Source: Nemopilema nomurai (lineage: Eukaryota > Cnidaria > Scyphozoa > Rhizostomeae > Rhizostomatidae). Taken from it: DNA of 64,000 nucleotides. A program made the translations under genes and the position numbers. The notes beneath the pieces were generated by a model. The model was given only the letters and a program-made list of their open reading frames with translations. It was not told where the DNA came from and ran no database searches. Below, piece after piece: positions 26,365 through 38,410 of the stretch (position 1 is its first letter; each line of letters starts with the position of its first letter). The DNA lies in contig ML133472.1 of the NCBI GenBank assembly GCA_003864495.1, positions 62,001 through 126,000 of the forward strand, read 5' to 3'.

Positions 26365-28456
26365 ATGGCGTCCAGCGTCGCTTTTAAGCGGATGTTTTCT
26401 CAAGCCAATCTATGTCGCCAAGCTACATCAAGGATATGGTATGAAAAACAACTGAGAGGTGAGACCAGAAAAGGCTGCAAAATCCATCTTAGGCCGACGA
26501 ATGGCTTGTGTTAAATATAAAGGGCTTTTTTATTAAGTACGGGATTTGCAAGTTTTCTATGGCATACCACTCTTTTTTCAAAGAAGAGCTCATTATATAT
26601 TTCTTTCCCACATTTACTTTGCGAGGCCTTTGTTATAACCTATAAGGCCTATATTTATCTTTCTTTGTTTGTTCTTTTCTCGCAAGGCCTGTTGTTCAAC
26701 AGATATTACGTTCAGGTTTTTCGTGTATGTTTTTTAGCTCTCCAGCAATTTAGCCCTAATATGTTTAAAAGTGTCGTCAAAAATTTGACTTTCTAAAATT
26801 ATTCTTTCTGTTGTGGCTGGCTCCTTTACTCATAAAAGTGTGTTATCAATGTGATTGTTTTCGTGTTGATAAAAGGTTGCTTTCCTCTTGAGGTCCTCAC
26901 TGTCAAAATTTGGCTTCTTCAGATCGCCTCATCCGGGGCCCAATCACTTCGTCACAATGACGGCCCTGTAATGGAAATTCTTTAATTAGTAATTGAGTGT
27001 GAATGAACCTAAATCTGAATCAACATGATACTTGCTCTGCCTTTGCACAAACCTATTAATTTGAATTATTACCCAAGACAACTGTCATTTTGACAATTCT
27101 GCCCTGCTTACAACTATCTTCTCAAAATTCACATTGCATGTCTAATGACAGCTCTGTCGGTAGAAATTGGCATCAGAAAGCAACACTCGTTAATTCCGAA
27201 GATTGCCTTGCCTTTGAAGGCATACTGGAGAAGGTCGTAAGAATAAGGTTATACCATATTAAGGCATTGTTCCTAAGACATTTGTAGAGAATGAGAAGGT
27301 GGTATTCAAGTGAAGAAGCTAAAATTGCAATTACATAATGATAAATATCGGGCAATGGGGCGCATATTTCAAGAAGACTTTCATCTGAGGGGCAAATCAC
27401 TCCAAAAAAATCTCGTACACCTTTTGTAAAAATCCTATTATTTTCGTGAAAATCTCGAACGCTATTTACAATAGTGAATTGCCTCTCGCTTTCATCTGGT
27501 TTCAAAAAAAGATTCAGAAAGTTGTTGACAACCATAACTGGATGTGCAAGATTGAGAGGTAACTAATCAATACACCGAATGTGTAGACGGTAAACTAAAA
27601 TAGCCTAGTCTTCAAAGAGACAATCCATTGACTTGTTAACTTCTTTGTACGCTTATTCAATGGTTATTTCTCTCCACTTACATATGTTTAAAAGAAGTTA
27701 AACGCTTTAAACTAATATTTTCAACGATTCACAGAGAAAAGATAAATGTCTCTTTTATTTTATCCGAGCTTTATCTCAAGTTGTTCTATATTGCTATTAC
27801 ATTTTTAAAAAGGCAATTTTGCCTAAAAGTCTTAAAACATATTGAAAAGCGTGATATGCTTAACTATACCCTTGGTGCAAACGCTTATAAAAAGTAGAGG
27901 TTAGAATCTTCATCCTGATTTATACCCATGGCTGCTTGTTCTTTCCCTCAAAGACCTTATCTACAATGGTTCTTACAGCATATGTTTATGAAGCATAATT
28001 GTCATAGATATAATACAGACCAGAAAAATGAAAAAGCCATTTTTATTAAAACCAACTAGGTATTCATTGGTGAAATGCCGAAATTCGATAATTAAATAGC
28101 CTCTTTGAAAGATTCCACTTTAAGATAGTAGCGCTTCAAAATTTGCTGCTGATAATGTTCTTTCCAGGTGGATAAAAACCCTACCCTTACCCTCCTCACC
28201 AAAGTGACTTTACTGCATTGATTTCTTACAGTTAAGGACATGCAAGATCATTAGCAGAGCGCTAGAACAGAAGTGTGCCAAGACGAGAGTCCTGCGGAGC
28301 ATCATTGACAAAGCAAAGGAAGGCAAATCAGAATTATGCGTTATCTACTTATGCGTTATAAACATTTCTTGCCAAGAAGCGTCACTAAAACTGCATCAAA
28401 GATTAGAACTGGTCAAGAGATCGATGCGAATTTCCCACAATGCCATGTGGTTGTAG
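26365..28456 (+). CDS. Speculative small gene with mitochondrial-type leader
   Basis: A well-placed start (CCACAATGG) opens 31 codons, beginning MASSVAFKRMFSQANLCRQA and continuing TSRIWYEKQLR. These are rich in Arg, Ser and Ala and lack acidic residues until the end, as in mitochondrial targeting leaders. They end at a good donor, AGAG|GTGAGA (exon 26365-26458). A phase-compatible 29-bp exon at 26687-26715 (GLLFNRYYVQ) has a strong pyrimidine tract before it but a weak donor. A phase-0 continuation at 28232-28456 is open for 74 codons (starting LRTCKIISRALEQKC). The three pieces join in frame, but I recognise no family and the chain may be coincidental; the first exon is the most believable part. 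Confidence 0.28.
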
Positions 28457-30219
28457 TCATAAAGACAAATTAATTGTTCTCGGAGCTTGAAGAGCACTTT
28501 TGACAACAATGTAATCAAGAGAACTTAACAAGCATTGACTCTGTCTGTTGCACATCGTCGCTTCCCGTGAATGGTGGTACTAATCATGCACAAATGATCA
28601 TGGTTTTGAATGGGTCTGACCTGCCTGCAAAGAATGCCCGCAAACCGTGACTGAGCATCGTTTGGTACTTGGGTAATTTGAAAGCAAAGGTGTCAGACCT
28701 GAATACCTTCACTGGGCATCAATGCAAACACCTTCCACGAAATAGCTCCGCTCGCTATCGTCGACATTTTCAGCTTGTAAAAAGCAATTTTTAAATATTC
28801 CGCACCAACCAACAAAGGCATTTAGCACACGTGAGTCTGAAGAGCTTTCATTTGATTTATTTTCTGTTGGTAAAACGCATAAAGAAATTTGGAGATAACG
28901 AATTTCAATGAAACAGTTCCTTAATCTGCTGCCGCCTTGAAACTGTCGCTTTAGTTTCAACAGTGATTGATGGTATTTACAAATTTGACTGTCAACAATA
29001 GGACACTCTCTAGCCACACATGATAAGGACGTCGAAAATATCTAAAAATTATTCCATTGGGACTATGTAGCTGGATTTAGAATAATGCAAAATGCTATAA
29101 ATAAATCGCATGTACTTTTCATGAAATATCTTTATATATTGACTGATAGGCGATGGTGCACAAAATACTAATAGGGCTCTCTAGAGACATGGCAAAAATG
29201 TATCTGTTGTCGAATGTTTTCTTATTGAAGCTAAATTTACTCAGCTAGGACTTAAAGAGTCTTCCTTCTCCAACAATGTTCGGGTAACTCTGTCTGCATG
29301 CCAGTCGTAGTCTAATTCATAAATACACACGTAGCCTGTTAATAGAGAGCTGAATCACATATTCTAAGAAACGTGATTGTTTCAGGCCAAAAAATAGTCA
29401 CTTGATGTATAGATTAGTATTAACTACAATACTTTAAAGTAGTTTAGTTACTGGATATAAGATCAATCAATGAATTGGTGGATGTGCTTATTCAGTTGAA
29501 GCCATACAGACGAAATTGTTTTCGTGTATAGGCTTTCTTTCATTCGAATTCTATACAGGTCTCTAATTGATAACAGTAATCTTATTTACTGAACAAATTA
29601 ACCTGTATAAATATAAAATATGAAATATTATTATTATTTTTATTCTTGCCATCATGCATCGAATCGCGCAACATTTAACGTAGTGAAAGTAGAAAACTTG
29701 AAAATGGGTAGAAATTTACTATTGATGAATTTATTAATAACAGTTGCGAAAGAAAGAAAAGTACCAAGCCACTGAGCTGTATAATAAGTTTGTATGAATC
29801 ACATCATTGTAAATTTTTGTTTTGCATGCCTTTCAAGACGGCGTAGAAGGTATTCTGCTTTCGGCATTAATCTAAATTCTTAAAACAAACTCTTTCACTT
29901 GACTTTTAACCGAAAAAAATTTAAGCTGATGTTTGGAAGCTTTGTGAAACTGCTAGGAACTATCATAAGATTCAGATAGTTTAGAAATCAACTGTTAAAT
30001 TATTAATTTGAATCTTTCTTCGCATGCTGATAAATGGGTCAATACCTGATTCGAATACGTCCTAGACTAGAAAATTTCATGATTTTTTCTTTTAAGATAC
30101 CACATGAAAATATATTGGCAAATTTTCTCATTAATGTTGCAACATTGTCAAGCCATTTTGATGTTTCAATGAATCAGTCATAAAAATGCGCCAGGGCCTA
30201 ATGGGCGTATTATTTTAAG
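28457..30219. other. Intergenic, nothing recognised
   Basis: This is AT-rich sequence upstream of the minicollagen-like gene. A 102-codon minus-strand frame at 28709-29017 matches no family I know and has no supporting splice or promoter signals. Confidence 0.5.
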
Positions 30220-30226
30220 TATAAAA
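30220..30226 (+). promoter_or_regulatory. TATA box of the minicollagen-like gene
   Basis: TATAAAA stands in GTATAAAACGCTGCCC, with the expected start site about 30 bp downstream near 30250. It precedes a candidate 5' UTR exon. The placement is inferred from the splice acceptor immediately before the ATG. A second TATATAAAA near 30532 is an alternative. Confidence 0.5.
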
Positions 30227-30249
30227 CGCTGCCCTTCAAAGACGCATCT

Positions 30250-30417
30250 CCGTACACTTCCCATCAAATTTATTTCCATTTTCATTCACTGAAGAACAAA
30301 ATCAGCAAGTTTATTTGAAAAATACAGCATAAAGTTAAAGAGCAAAATATTTTAATGTCTCGATAATATCAAAAGCAAAACATGCAATATAGCTTCGATA
30401 AAATTATGCAACAAAAG
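30250..30417 (+). other. Candidate non-coding first exon (5' UTR)
   Basis: The stretch runs from the predicted start site to an AAAAG|GTATTC donor at 30417/30418. The matching acceptor ATCCACAG lies at 30659-30666, six bases before the start codon at 30673. So the ATG exon probably begins at 30667 and a short intron interrupts the leader. Confidence 0.45.
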
Positions 30418-30672
30418 GTATTCTCAGTAAAAAAGGAAGAAGAAAATTGATCTAGTTTATGGAAGAAGGCAGTTCTTTTGATACATTATGAATATTGGTA
30501 ATGGTAAGAAAATATTTAATTACTACCTGTTTATATAAAACCTGTTTTTGAATTTTAAATAATGTTGTGTGTAAATCCTATTCCCTCCATTCTATTTGAA
30601 AGGAAGTTACGAATGTTTGCAAAAGTAGCTTTTGATTAGTGTGAATATCATTTTATTTATCCACAGGCAACC

Positions 30673-33600
30673 ATGAGTCCATCCTGGAGACATCTTTGTC
30701 TCCTTATTGTTGTTTTACTGCTTGTGATTGACATAGATTGCAAACCAACAAAAGGTATTTAACATCAAAGCTAGGATCCTTATTCAAAAGTAATTGAAGT
30801 TGACGATGTACGTTAGAAACATTATTAAACGTCTTCTTAGTTTACGATGTCTTATTTCTGCTTGAATAACCACAATACATTGTCAATAAGCCATAGATAT
30901 TAAGAGAAGGGAAATCATGTGTGCTTTGATTAAATGGCATAGAACAAGTTTGGAAAAGTTTCCCTCAGTCTTAGATGACCTCTGCTTTTCTACTTTCTTG
31001 TGTTGGCTAGCTTGACTCTCAACTGCCGTCTTGTTGTTAAGAATAACTGATATATAACAAAGTCATTGATATTTAAGATAAACTTACAGAGTATAGCAAC
31101 TTACAATGGGAAATATGTTTGCAAATTACTATTTCAACTAAAAGTTAAGTCTGAAGGGGATTAAAATGTCCGAAGTCCAATTCGACCCTGAAGCCTCCCT
31201 TTGAAACAAAACATTTGTATCAATGTTAGTTACTTAATTCCTCTGAGTAATTAAGTGATCGAAATTGGACTCAACTTTGCTATTCTTAGTAAAATTTCTA
31301 AATGAAGAAGTAAACCCATTCAAAAATTAATCCACATTTGCTCATTTTGGCAAATCATGCCCCTGGGGTAGTTACTTATTTCTCGCATCATATCTTTTAA
31401 GGTCATAAACACAAGGCAAGAAAAATCAAACACAAGGAAGCAGAAACTAAAGGTAGCTTGATGCCTACGCAGAGAAGAGGCATAATTGATTTAGAAATGT
31501 TGAAAAATCTTTCAATACTTTTGTGCAGTATGTTTAAGACTCTTGCATTGTAAACACTTGATACATCCGCATTGACTGAAGTAGAGTCGACACATTTGAA
31601 GAAGAACTTCATCATCTTAAAGTGCATGGTATCTTATTGCATAAAGCTAGTTACGAATTAGTAAATCAGCTTTTATCAGTCTGCTTGTGGCAAACAAGTC
31701 ACTTACCAGTCTGCCGAAAATCTGTGATAAAGACGGCAAGTATGGCTCTTAAGAAAAATAACACGATGTAATATTACGAATCACAAAATATGACTGACTC
31801 TTCATAAAAGGAAAGCGACCTCGAGCCTTTGGAGCTATTTCTTGCCTCTTATTAGGACATTGGAATAATGGGATACAATTTTCAATTTGAACAAGTGTTT
31901 TACTGTACAAAACTTCACAATAGCCAGAAATAGTGGAACCAGTTTTTGCATACTTAAAGTACTTTTTTGTCCAACACTCCGCAGAGTATGCAAACGTCGG
32001 AAAATAACCAAAACCTGAAACAGTAAATAGTCAGTTGCGGATCGAAAACACTAGAGGTCCTTGCAAAAAATTTTAGCTTAAAAGCCCTTGCAAATAAAAG
32101 ATAAACAACAAATCTATCGCGACCTTTTTCAAATTAGCTACATTTGTGAATTTGCAATTCTTTACACATGACAATAATTGATTTTTTATATAACTGTGAA
32201 CAGTTGAAGGCAATTTCTGCGATTTTCCATTGTATGTAGTTTTATTTCTCCATTGCAGAGGAAATCGGAAGTGAAGATGACAATGACGATGCGCAGGATG
32301 CTCCTCCACAGAGTGCTCCACCTCAACAAGCACCAGGTACCTTTGAGAAAAATCCATCTTGTTGTTTAAAGGGGAAGTTTTGACGTCATCAATGTGCCGC
32401 TTTATTTTTCTACAATAGCTAGACCTAAACAATCTATTTTAGGCAAAAGAGAAGTCTGAATGAAATACGTGTTGTCGGGTTGTGTAAGGACCATGACAGT
32501 CTCAACGGGCCTAATTGAATATGAGTTTAACACGTCGGCATTGTAGTGACTATATGCAACACGGTCAATCACTGTCGGCTTTGTGATTTGCGTCTACGTC
32601 ATTAACGCGTATTAAGAATGGGAGCGAAGCAAATGAGCATTCATAGAACAACGGTGAAAAACAACATCGCTGAACAGCCATAACACTTTGGCGACGTTCT
32701 GGGAAATCAGCCATTGTCTTTTCTACCTGTTCTGTCAGATTGGAAAATCAACAAGGCCCGGGTTAGTAAATTTAGGTGTTCGTCAACAAGTTCTTTCAAG
32801 AAAGGTGTTGGAAACTTTTTTGCTCATAAGAAGTAATAGTAAACAAAAACTGACAACAAATAGGAAGCTCACAACAATCATAAATTTCAAGAATCGTGTG
32901 TTCATTTTCTGCATCATGTGTTACATAAAAAAATGGTAGCACATACATAAACAACACCTAGAATGGATTTAACTATTTTTGCAACAATTATAATTTTGAG
33001 AATGCCATTGAATATAAGCGGCCTTTCCTACTAGGTGCTTTTCCGCCAACTGTTTTTAGTTGATTCAAAAATTCTGGCACTAAGGCACATGAAAGAAAGC
33101 TTTTGTGTTACGATATCGGCTCGAAATGATAAAAGTTTGTTTGCAAAAGCAGCTGTTGTTTACAATTTTAAATATCCGTCAAAGACACGTACCGATATAA
33201 CATACGAGCCATGAGACTTTGTAGCAGTACAATACTTGGCTAAAAGACGTTCTCGATATTGCACATGACTTTGGCAAAAAGGCTTTATAGCGTAAAATCT
33301 CTACGGTATTGCCTTCTGTAAAAGAATAGGCTTCATTTGAGACTATCAATTTTATGCATGGTTCAGAGAAGAATCATAACTTCTGTCTCCAATCATGTAA
33401 ACCACGTAAGACAAGAATGTCTACCTGACTCTGACAGAGATTCGGTCGCCCACCTGCTTATTTAATACTTGGGCTGATCTCCAAAAGCTTCATTGACTTT
33501 AGATGGAGGAAGCACTTTTACATTTAACAAAAAGTTGCAATGCAATGATTGTAGTTGGTATTGTTTTCATCCTGGGCCTAACATGGTCTAATGGCATGGC

Positions 33601-36600
33601 CTTTCGTCTTGACATTTTTAGCAGATAACTGCGAAGGAGAAGATAGAAGGGCCAAGATCCAACGAGTTAACTAGACGAGGATGTCTTCAACTAGACCAAA
33701 TTTTTTAACATGTGCCTCTCGAAATTATGAGCTCTATTACAAGCATTTGAATTCTTTGAGGCTGACTACAAACGACTAGAAGCATGTTGGTTGAAAAGTG
33801 TTTTTTAGTTTAATTTTGAAGAGGCCCCGTCAACAATCTTAAAGCCACTTCTTATTCTTGGAGATGGGCTTCTGTCGCCCCTGCGGAGGAGGGTTTTGCC
33901 ATCGCAGCGGGCATTGGTCCTAGCTCTGTGTACATTTGAGTATTGGTGATAAACATTTGTTATCAGTGGAGGTTTGACTGTTTTACTACAAAAAGGAAAA
34001 CACTATAAAACAAGATGCCGGGAACGTACCAACGTTTAACAGTTATCACAACTAACGATTTACAAGATTGGGTGAAGCGAGCCAAAAGGCTGGAATCTAA
34101 GACACTGTCTTACTGTTTGTAGTGAACATTGCCAACCACCCAGGAGCAATGGCAGCGGCCGGGAGCCTGCACAGTGCCCTAACAGAAAGCATTGGTAGGT
34201 AGATACAGTCAAATATCCACTGATAACAGCAGCCTTGTATACTAAGGAGTGGGCTGGAGCCGTTATACGTAGCCGCACAAAGAATTGATTTAGGCAAGAG
34301 CCATCATGATTTCGTGCACTTTACAAGAAGTTTTAAGTGACGCAATGGGAAAATGGTGCAATAGTCGTTTTCAACCGTCCTTGAAAGTGTTCCGAGGATT
34401 TTCAGGAAAGTTATCAGACAAAGTCTAGTGAAAACCAAATAGACAGAAATGTGACCTTTATATAGCTAGGCAGTCAAACTTCCATATTCCTTTTCAGTAA
34501 ATAGGAAAAAAGGTTTCTGTTTAACAGACATCTTTGCTGGGCTTAGCTACCTGGCCGGCTGCCATCTTTAAATCGAGTTCTCCTGCTCAGATCCTTAACT
34601 ACAAACAGGAAATTAGGCAATACCAAACATTGATTGCCGCAAGGTCTCTTTGCAAATGTATTCCCACGACAGTTTCAAAGCCTGTTGTTTCAAGTAGATA
34701 ATTGATGTTCATTATCAAATCATGAGAATGAACTTGTAAAATCACGAATCACGAATCTACCTACTCATAGATAAAATTTTGTAACACTTACCTTCCAAGG
34801 ATTTTCTAAGGATTTTTGTCTCGCTATTTCACAAAACAAAAGCTTTACTGGATTTCAGTTCTCATTTTCAAAGAGAGCTTCTTCTGCTTCTAATCTTTTT
34901 AGACTAGAATAGAGCTCTTCGCCTTATGTAAACCTTTCAACTTCTATAGCCTTGAGCTATTACCAGAATTTATGGTGGAGCGTTGGAAGAAAAGTTTCTA
35001 ACAGTACATGTTCATGCAACAATAACTAATGCATAAAAAAGACGCTCAGGGTACCTTTCTCTCGAAATTTAAAACATCGACTGAAATTAGTTTACGAAAT
35101 TTTCAAATTAGCTTCGAGTCGTTGCAGAAAAAGATGCTGGTGTTCTCTGTTCATCTATGTTCCTCAAAGTCCATAAACTCGTATTGTATCAAAGTTTGAG
35201 AATAGTTCTTCATCCTGGAGCAGAAAAAAAAAACATTTTTGTTCCATTCCTAGAAGCATTTTGAGACTTTCTGTGGCAAGTAACCTAAGACAATTTGACG
35301 TTAGGGAGCATGGCGTAATACGAGAGATTTTAAAATATTTTCTTCTTCTGTTCAACCTTCCTATTCAATTTCCTTCTATTTATTTCAGGTAAGCTTAGCG
35401 TTGCAAGTCAACAAATGAATTCAGCATTGCGAAATGCAGCTTCCTTCGGCAGCGGTAAGGTCAATGCATTCCAAGCAGCGTCGCATGTACTCAAACAACC
35501 AAGGGGTCATCAAAATACTACATAGCAATGTCTTACATATAGGACTTTGGTACTGATCTCCCAAAAAATCCCACAACTGCCTATGCGTTAGTAAAATGAT
35601 TGGAAATTGAAGTCGTTTTTGCAAAGGTTGAAGCTTTTATCCAGCTTCATGAACTATTGTTATCTTTTCCATACCATCCTATTGTTATATATGGTGTGAT
35701 TTTGAGTCGAATAATTTTAAGTTGAAAATGCTCCATAGCGTTATGTTTCTCATGTACTATTTTGGTGATCCTCATGGGAAGAGTCAAGTTTAGGCAAAAT
35801 TCATTTCAGGCCTCTAGGGAATTGGGAAGTGCTGTGCTAAAGGGCAGTTGCATTCTGTGTAGACTCCTTGCGATAAAGCAATCCCTGGCGGTAATATATA
35901 CAATGTAACTTTAAAGATATACAAAGTAACTGAAGGAAAGATTAAAAATGTCCTCAGAAACCTTCAAAATAAGACAGAATCTACTAAATTGCAGTAAAAA
36001 CCAAATGTTGAATTGATGCTTCTCGCAGAATCCAAACCAATACTACCAAAATCGCTTCCTGATTTATAGTATGTTATAAGCTAGGGCTCCGTCTCCCGGG
36101 AAAGTTGCAAAGGGTTTAATGCAGAACTTATCATCCAAAGGCCAACTTTCCGTCGTAAGGAGCTTGTTTCGGTCAGCTAAAGGGGGAGTGAGGGGGAGGG
36201 GGTTGCTAAGTACATGAAAGAGTTGTCTCAATGCCAGGAAGTCGATGTCAGCAGGTTGTTAGATTTCTCACAATCTATCTTGCTGCTTAGAAAGCCAAAT
36301 AGTTGTATTCAAGAATTGAGCCATATGAAATGATAAATAGTTAGTTTGACGTTCTTCTACTGCGAAAGTCAGGTATGTAAAGAACTTTCAGTTGAAGTTA
36401 GATTTCTCTTTGATGTGTTCTGCATTTTTCTGATTGCCATACCAAAGGTGAAATAGTTCTTCGCATACCTGCGTTTTTCATTATCTTCCTATGTTTTCTG
36501 CATTAAGTCTATCAAGACAAGGTTACCTGACTTTCTAAGGCTTTTTAATACAATATTTGAAACAAATAAATCGTAGTATTCATGTATGCTTTCTACGACT

Positions 36601-38261
36601 TTTAAATAGAAGCTTATGATGCTAACGACTTATAAAATGCATGCCTTTCAATCTCTTGCTCATGTCGAAAGCAATGTAAAATTACTTTAGAGTATTAATA
36701 CATTGCTCAAGTGCAAAATCATATATTTAGTTTAATAAATCTCAAGGTGATAGCATAAAAGAACCATAAAACTTCGATGGTTTATTCTAAGCTGCAAAAT
36801 AGCAGGGAACAATGGCAAAATAGTTACCGCATACTCGAGTTCATCTTCTCACTTGGGTTCGGCTGAAGAAGGTGTAAAATAGACGTTGATTGGTCGTTAG
36901 ACAGCCAATCATGCGTTTTTTCACAATCATTTGGTGTTTTTGATTCACAACTAGATATCTATTTTGTCAGCTTTTGGTCATTTTCCGACCTTTTTACATG
37001 CTCTTGTGTGTATCAGACGAAAAAGTACTTTAAGTGCGGAAACAAACTATAGTTTCGCTGTTCCGTGCTTTTTTGAAATTATGTAACTGTATATTGAGTT
37101 TTTAAGAATATATTAGCTTGTTAGGAATCGTGAAAAAAATTACTTGTTAAGAAAATTAGATCCCAATTAAAACTAATGTGAGTTGTGAGAAACAGTTTAC
37201 AGATGTTCTATAATGTTCCAATAAACATGCTGACATTTAATATCCTGCCGCAGATTTTCATAGCGCATTGAAAATAGGATAACTCAAAAGCATTTTTTGG
37301 AATGCACAAGAGACCTTAAGAAGTTATTCATTCAAATTTAATGCACCGAAATAAGCTTTTATATGAATTGTGTTCACAACATTTTTGGGTGCATCATTAT
37401 GTATGCGAACATAATTTATGAAACATGATAAAAATAGTAGCAATCATTGAAGTTTGCTCTATGTCGCTCCACAGGACCATTAGGTGACAGCGTGGCGCCT
37501 TCCATCCAGCAATATGGCCCACCTCTGCATTGTCCCTCGCCATGTCCACAGTCATGCTCCACAAGGATGCAGTCCAAGCTGCTGCATGCAGAGCCTGCCA
37601 ATGCAACCGCCGATGCCACCACAAATGCCACAGCAGATGCCTTGCATGCCACCAGGCTGCCAGCCACCCATGCCCCCACAGATGCCAATGCAAATGCCAA
37701 TGCAGATGCCAATGCAGATGCCATGCAATGCCTATGCAGATGCCTATGCAAATGCCCTGCACTCCACCTGCATGCCCCATGCAAATGGCACCCCCACCCC
37801 CACCACAGATGTTGTCAGTAACCTTCAGCAAGCCACAGATCTCATTCATGCCCCAGGCAGCCCCACCCCCTCCTCCCCCACAGGCCTGTCCACAGCAATG
37901 CCGACAAGAGTGTGCACCCCAGTGCCCCCACTCCTGTTGCGGCCCTGCCCCACCCCAACAGATGATGATGAACCAATGCCCACAAATCTGCTCCCAGCAA
38001 TGCGCACCCCAATGCTCGCACTCCTGCTGTGGCCCCATGGCACAACCACCCCCAATGCAGATGCCTATGATGCCACCTCAGCCCATGATGCAAATGCCCC
38101 CACAGATGCCCATGCAAATGCCAATGCAGATGCCACCACCACAACCGCCTCCACAGATACCACCACCAATGCCACAACAGCCAGGCCAGTGCCCACCGGT
38201 CTGCCAACAGTCCTGCGCTCCAGTTTGCCCGCGTTTCTGCTGCGGGCCTGGTGGCAAGTAG
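30673..38261 (+). CDS. Minicollagen-like CRD protein, Met/Pro/Gln-rich, no collagen block, two frame breaks
   Basis: Likely a secreted structural protein of the nematocyst capsule, where such cysteine domains cross-link through disulfides. Exons: 30673-30754, 32259-32336, 35389-35454, 37475-38261, all joined in phase 1. Order: signal peptide (core LCLLIVVLLLVIDI), acidic segment (EEIGSEDDNDDAQDA), a Gln/Ala/Ser linker, then exon 4 with four cysteine domains at 37531-37585, 37887-37940, 37977-38030 and 38190-38243. The last three are perfect C-x3-C-x3-C-x3-C-x3-CC (CPQQCRQECAPQCPHSCC, CPQICSQQCAPQCSHSCC, CPPVCQQSCAPVCPRFCC). Poly-Pro and MPMQ runs lie between; the Gly-X-Y repeat that defines minicollagens is absent. 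One extra base at about 37555-37568 and another at about 37718-37736 shift the frame from 1 to 2 to 3. Read without correction, frame 1 stops at 37821 before the intact domains. The gene is either miscalled in repetitive sequence or a young pseudogene. Confidence 0.8.
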
Positions 38262-38404
38262 AAGCTGAAACAGCGATCGAACTTTCAACTAAACGCGACT
38301 GACAGAAGAAATGTTTTGTACTTAGCTTTTACATGAAAACAATAGAGTGTATATTTATATATTGTTGTATAGGGCACTATCGGTCAAGATATATTTTATT
38401 AGTG

Positions 38405-38410
38405 AATAAA
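38405..38410 (+). terminator. Poly(A) signal of the minicollagen-like gene
   Basis: AATAAA lies 144 bp after the stop codon, followed by AT-rich sequence. It is the first canonical signal downstream. Confidence 0.6.

Noticed and set aside
27173..29017. Minus-strand frames of 120 and 102 codons
   Set aside because: No family resemblance, no splice or promoter context, and they lie opposite the tentative plus-strand gene; chance frames are the simpler reading.
37397..38288. Long minus-strand frames (up to 213 codons) rich in His, Trp, Ala and Gly
   Set aside because: They are antisense to the ATGCCA-type repeats of the CRD exon; such repeats are open on both strands.
37484..38302. 272-codon plus-strand frame as a stand-alone gene
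   Set aside because: Its first part contains the real MPMQ segment, but after the second frame break it becomes Asn/Ala/Thr repeats without the CRDs; it is the wrong frame beyond about 37736.
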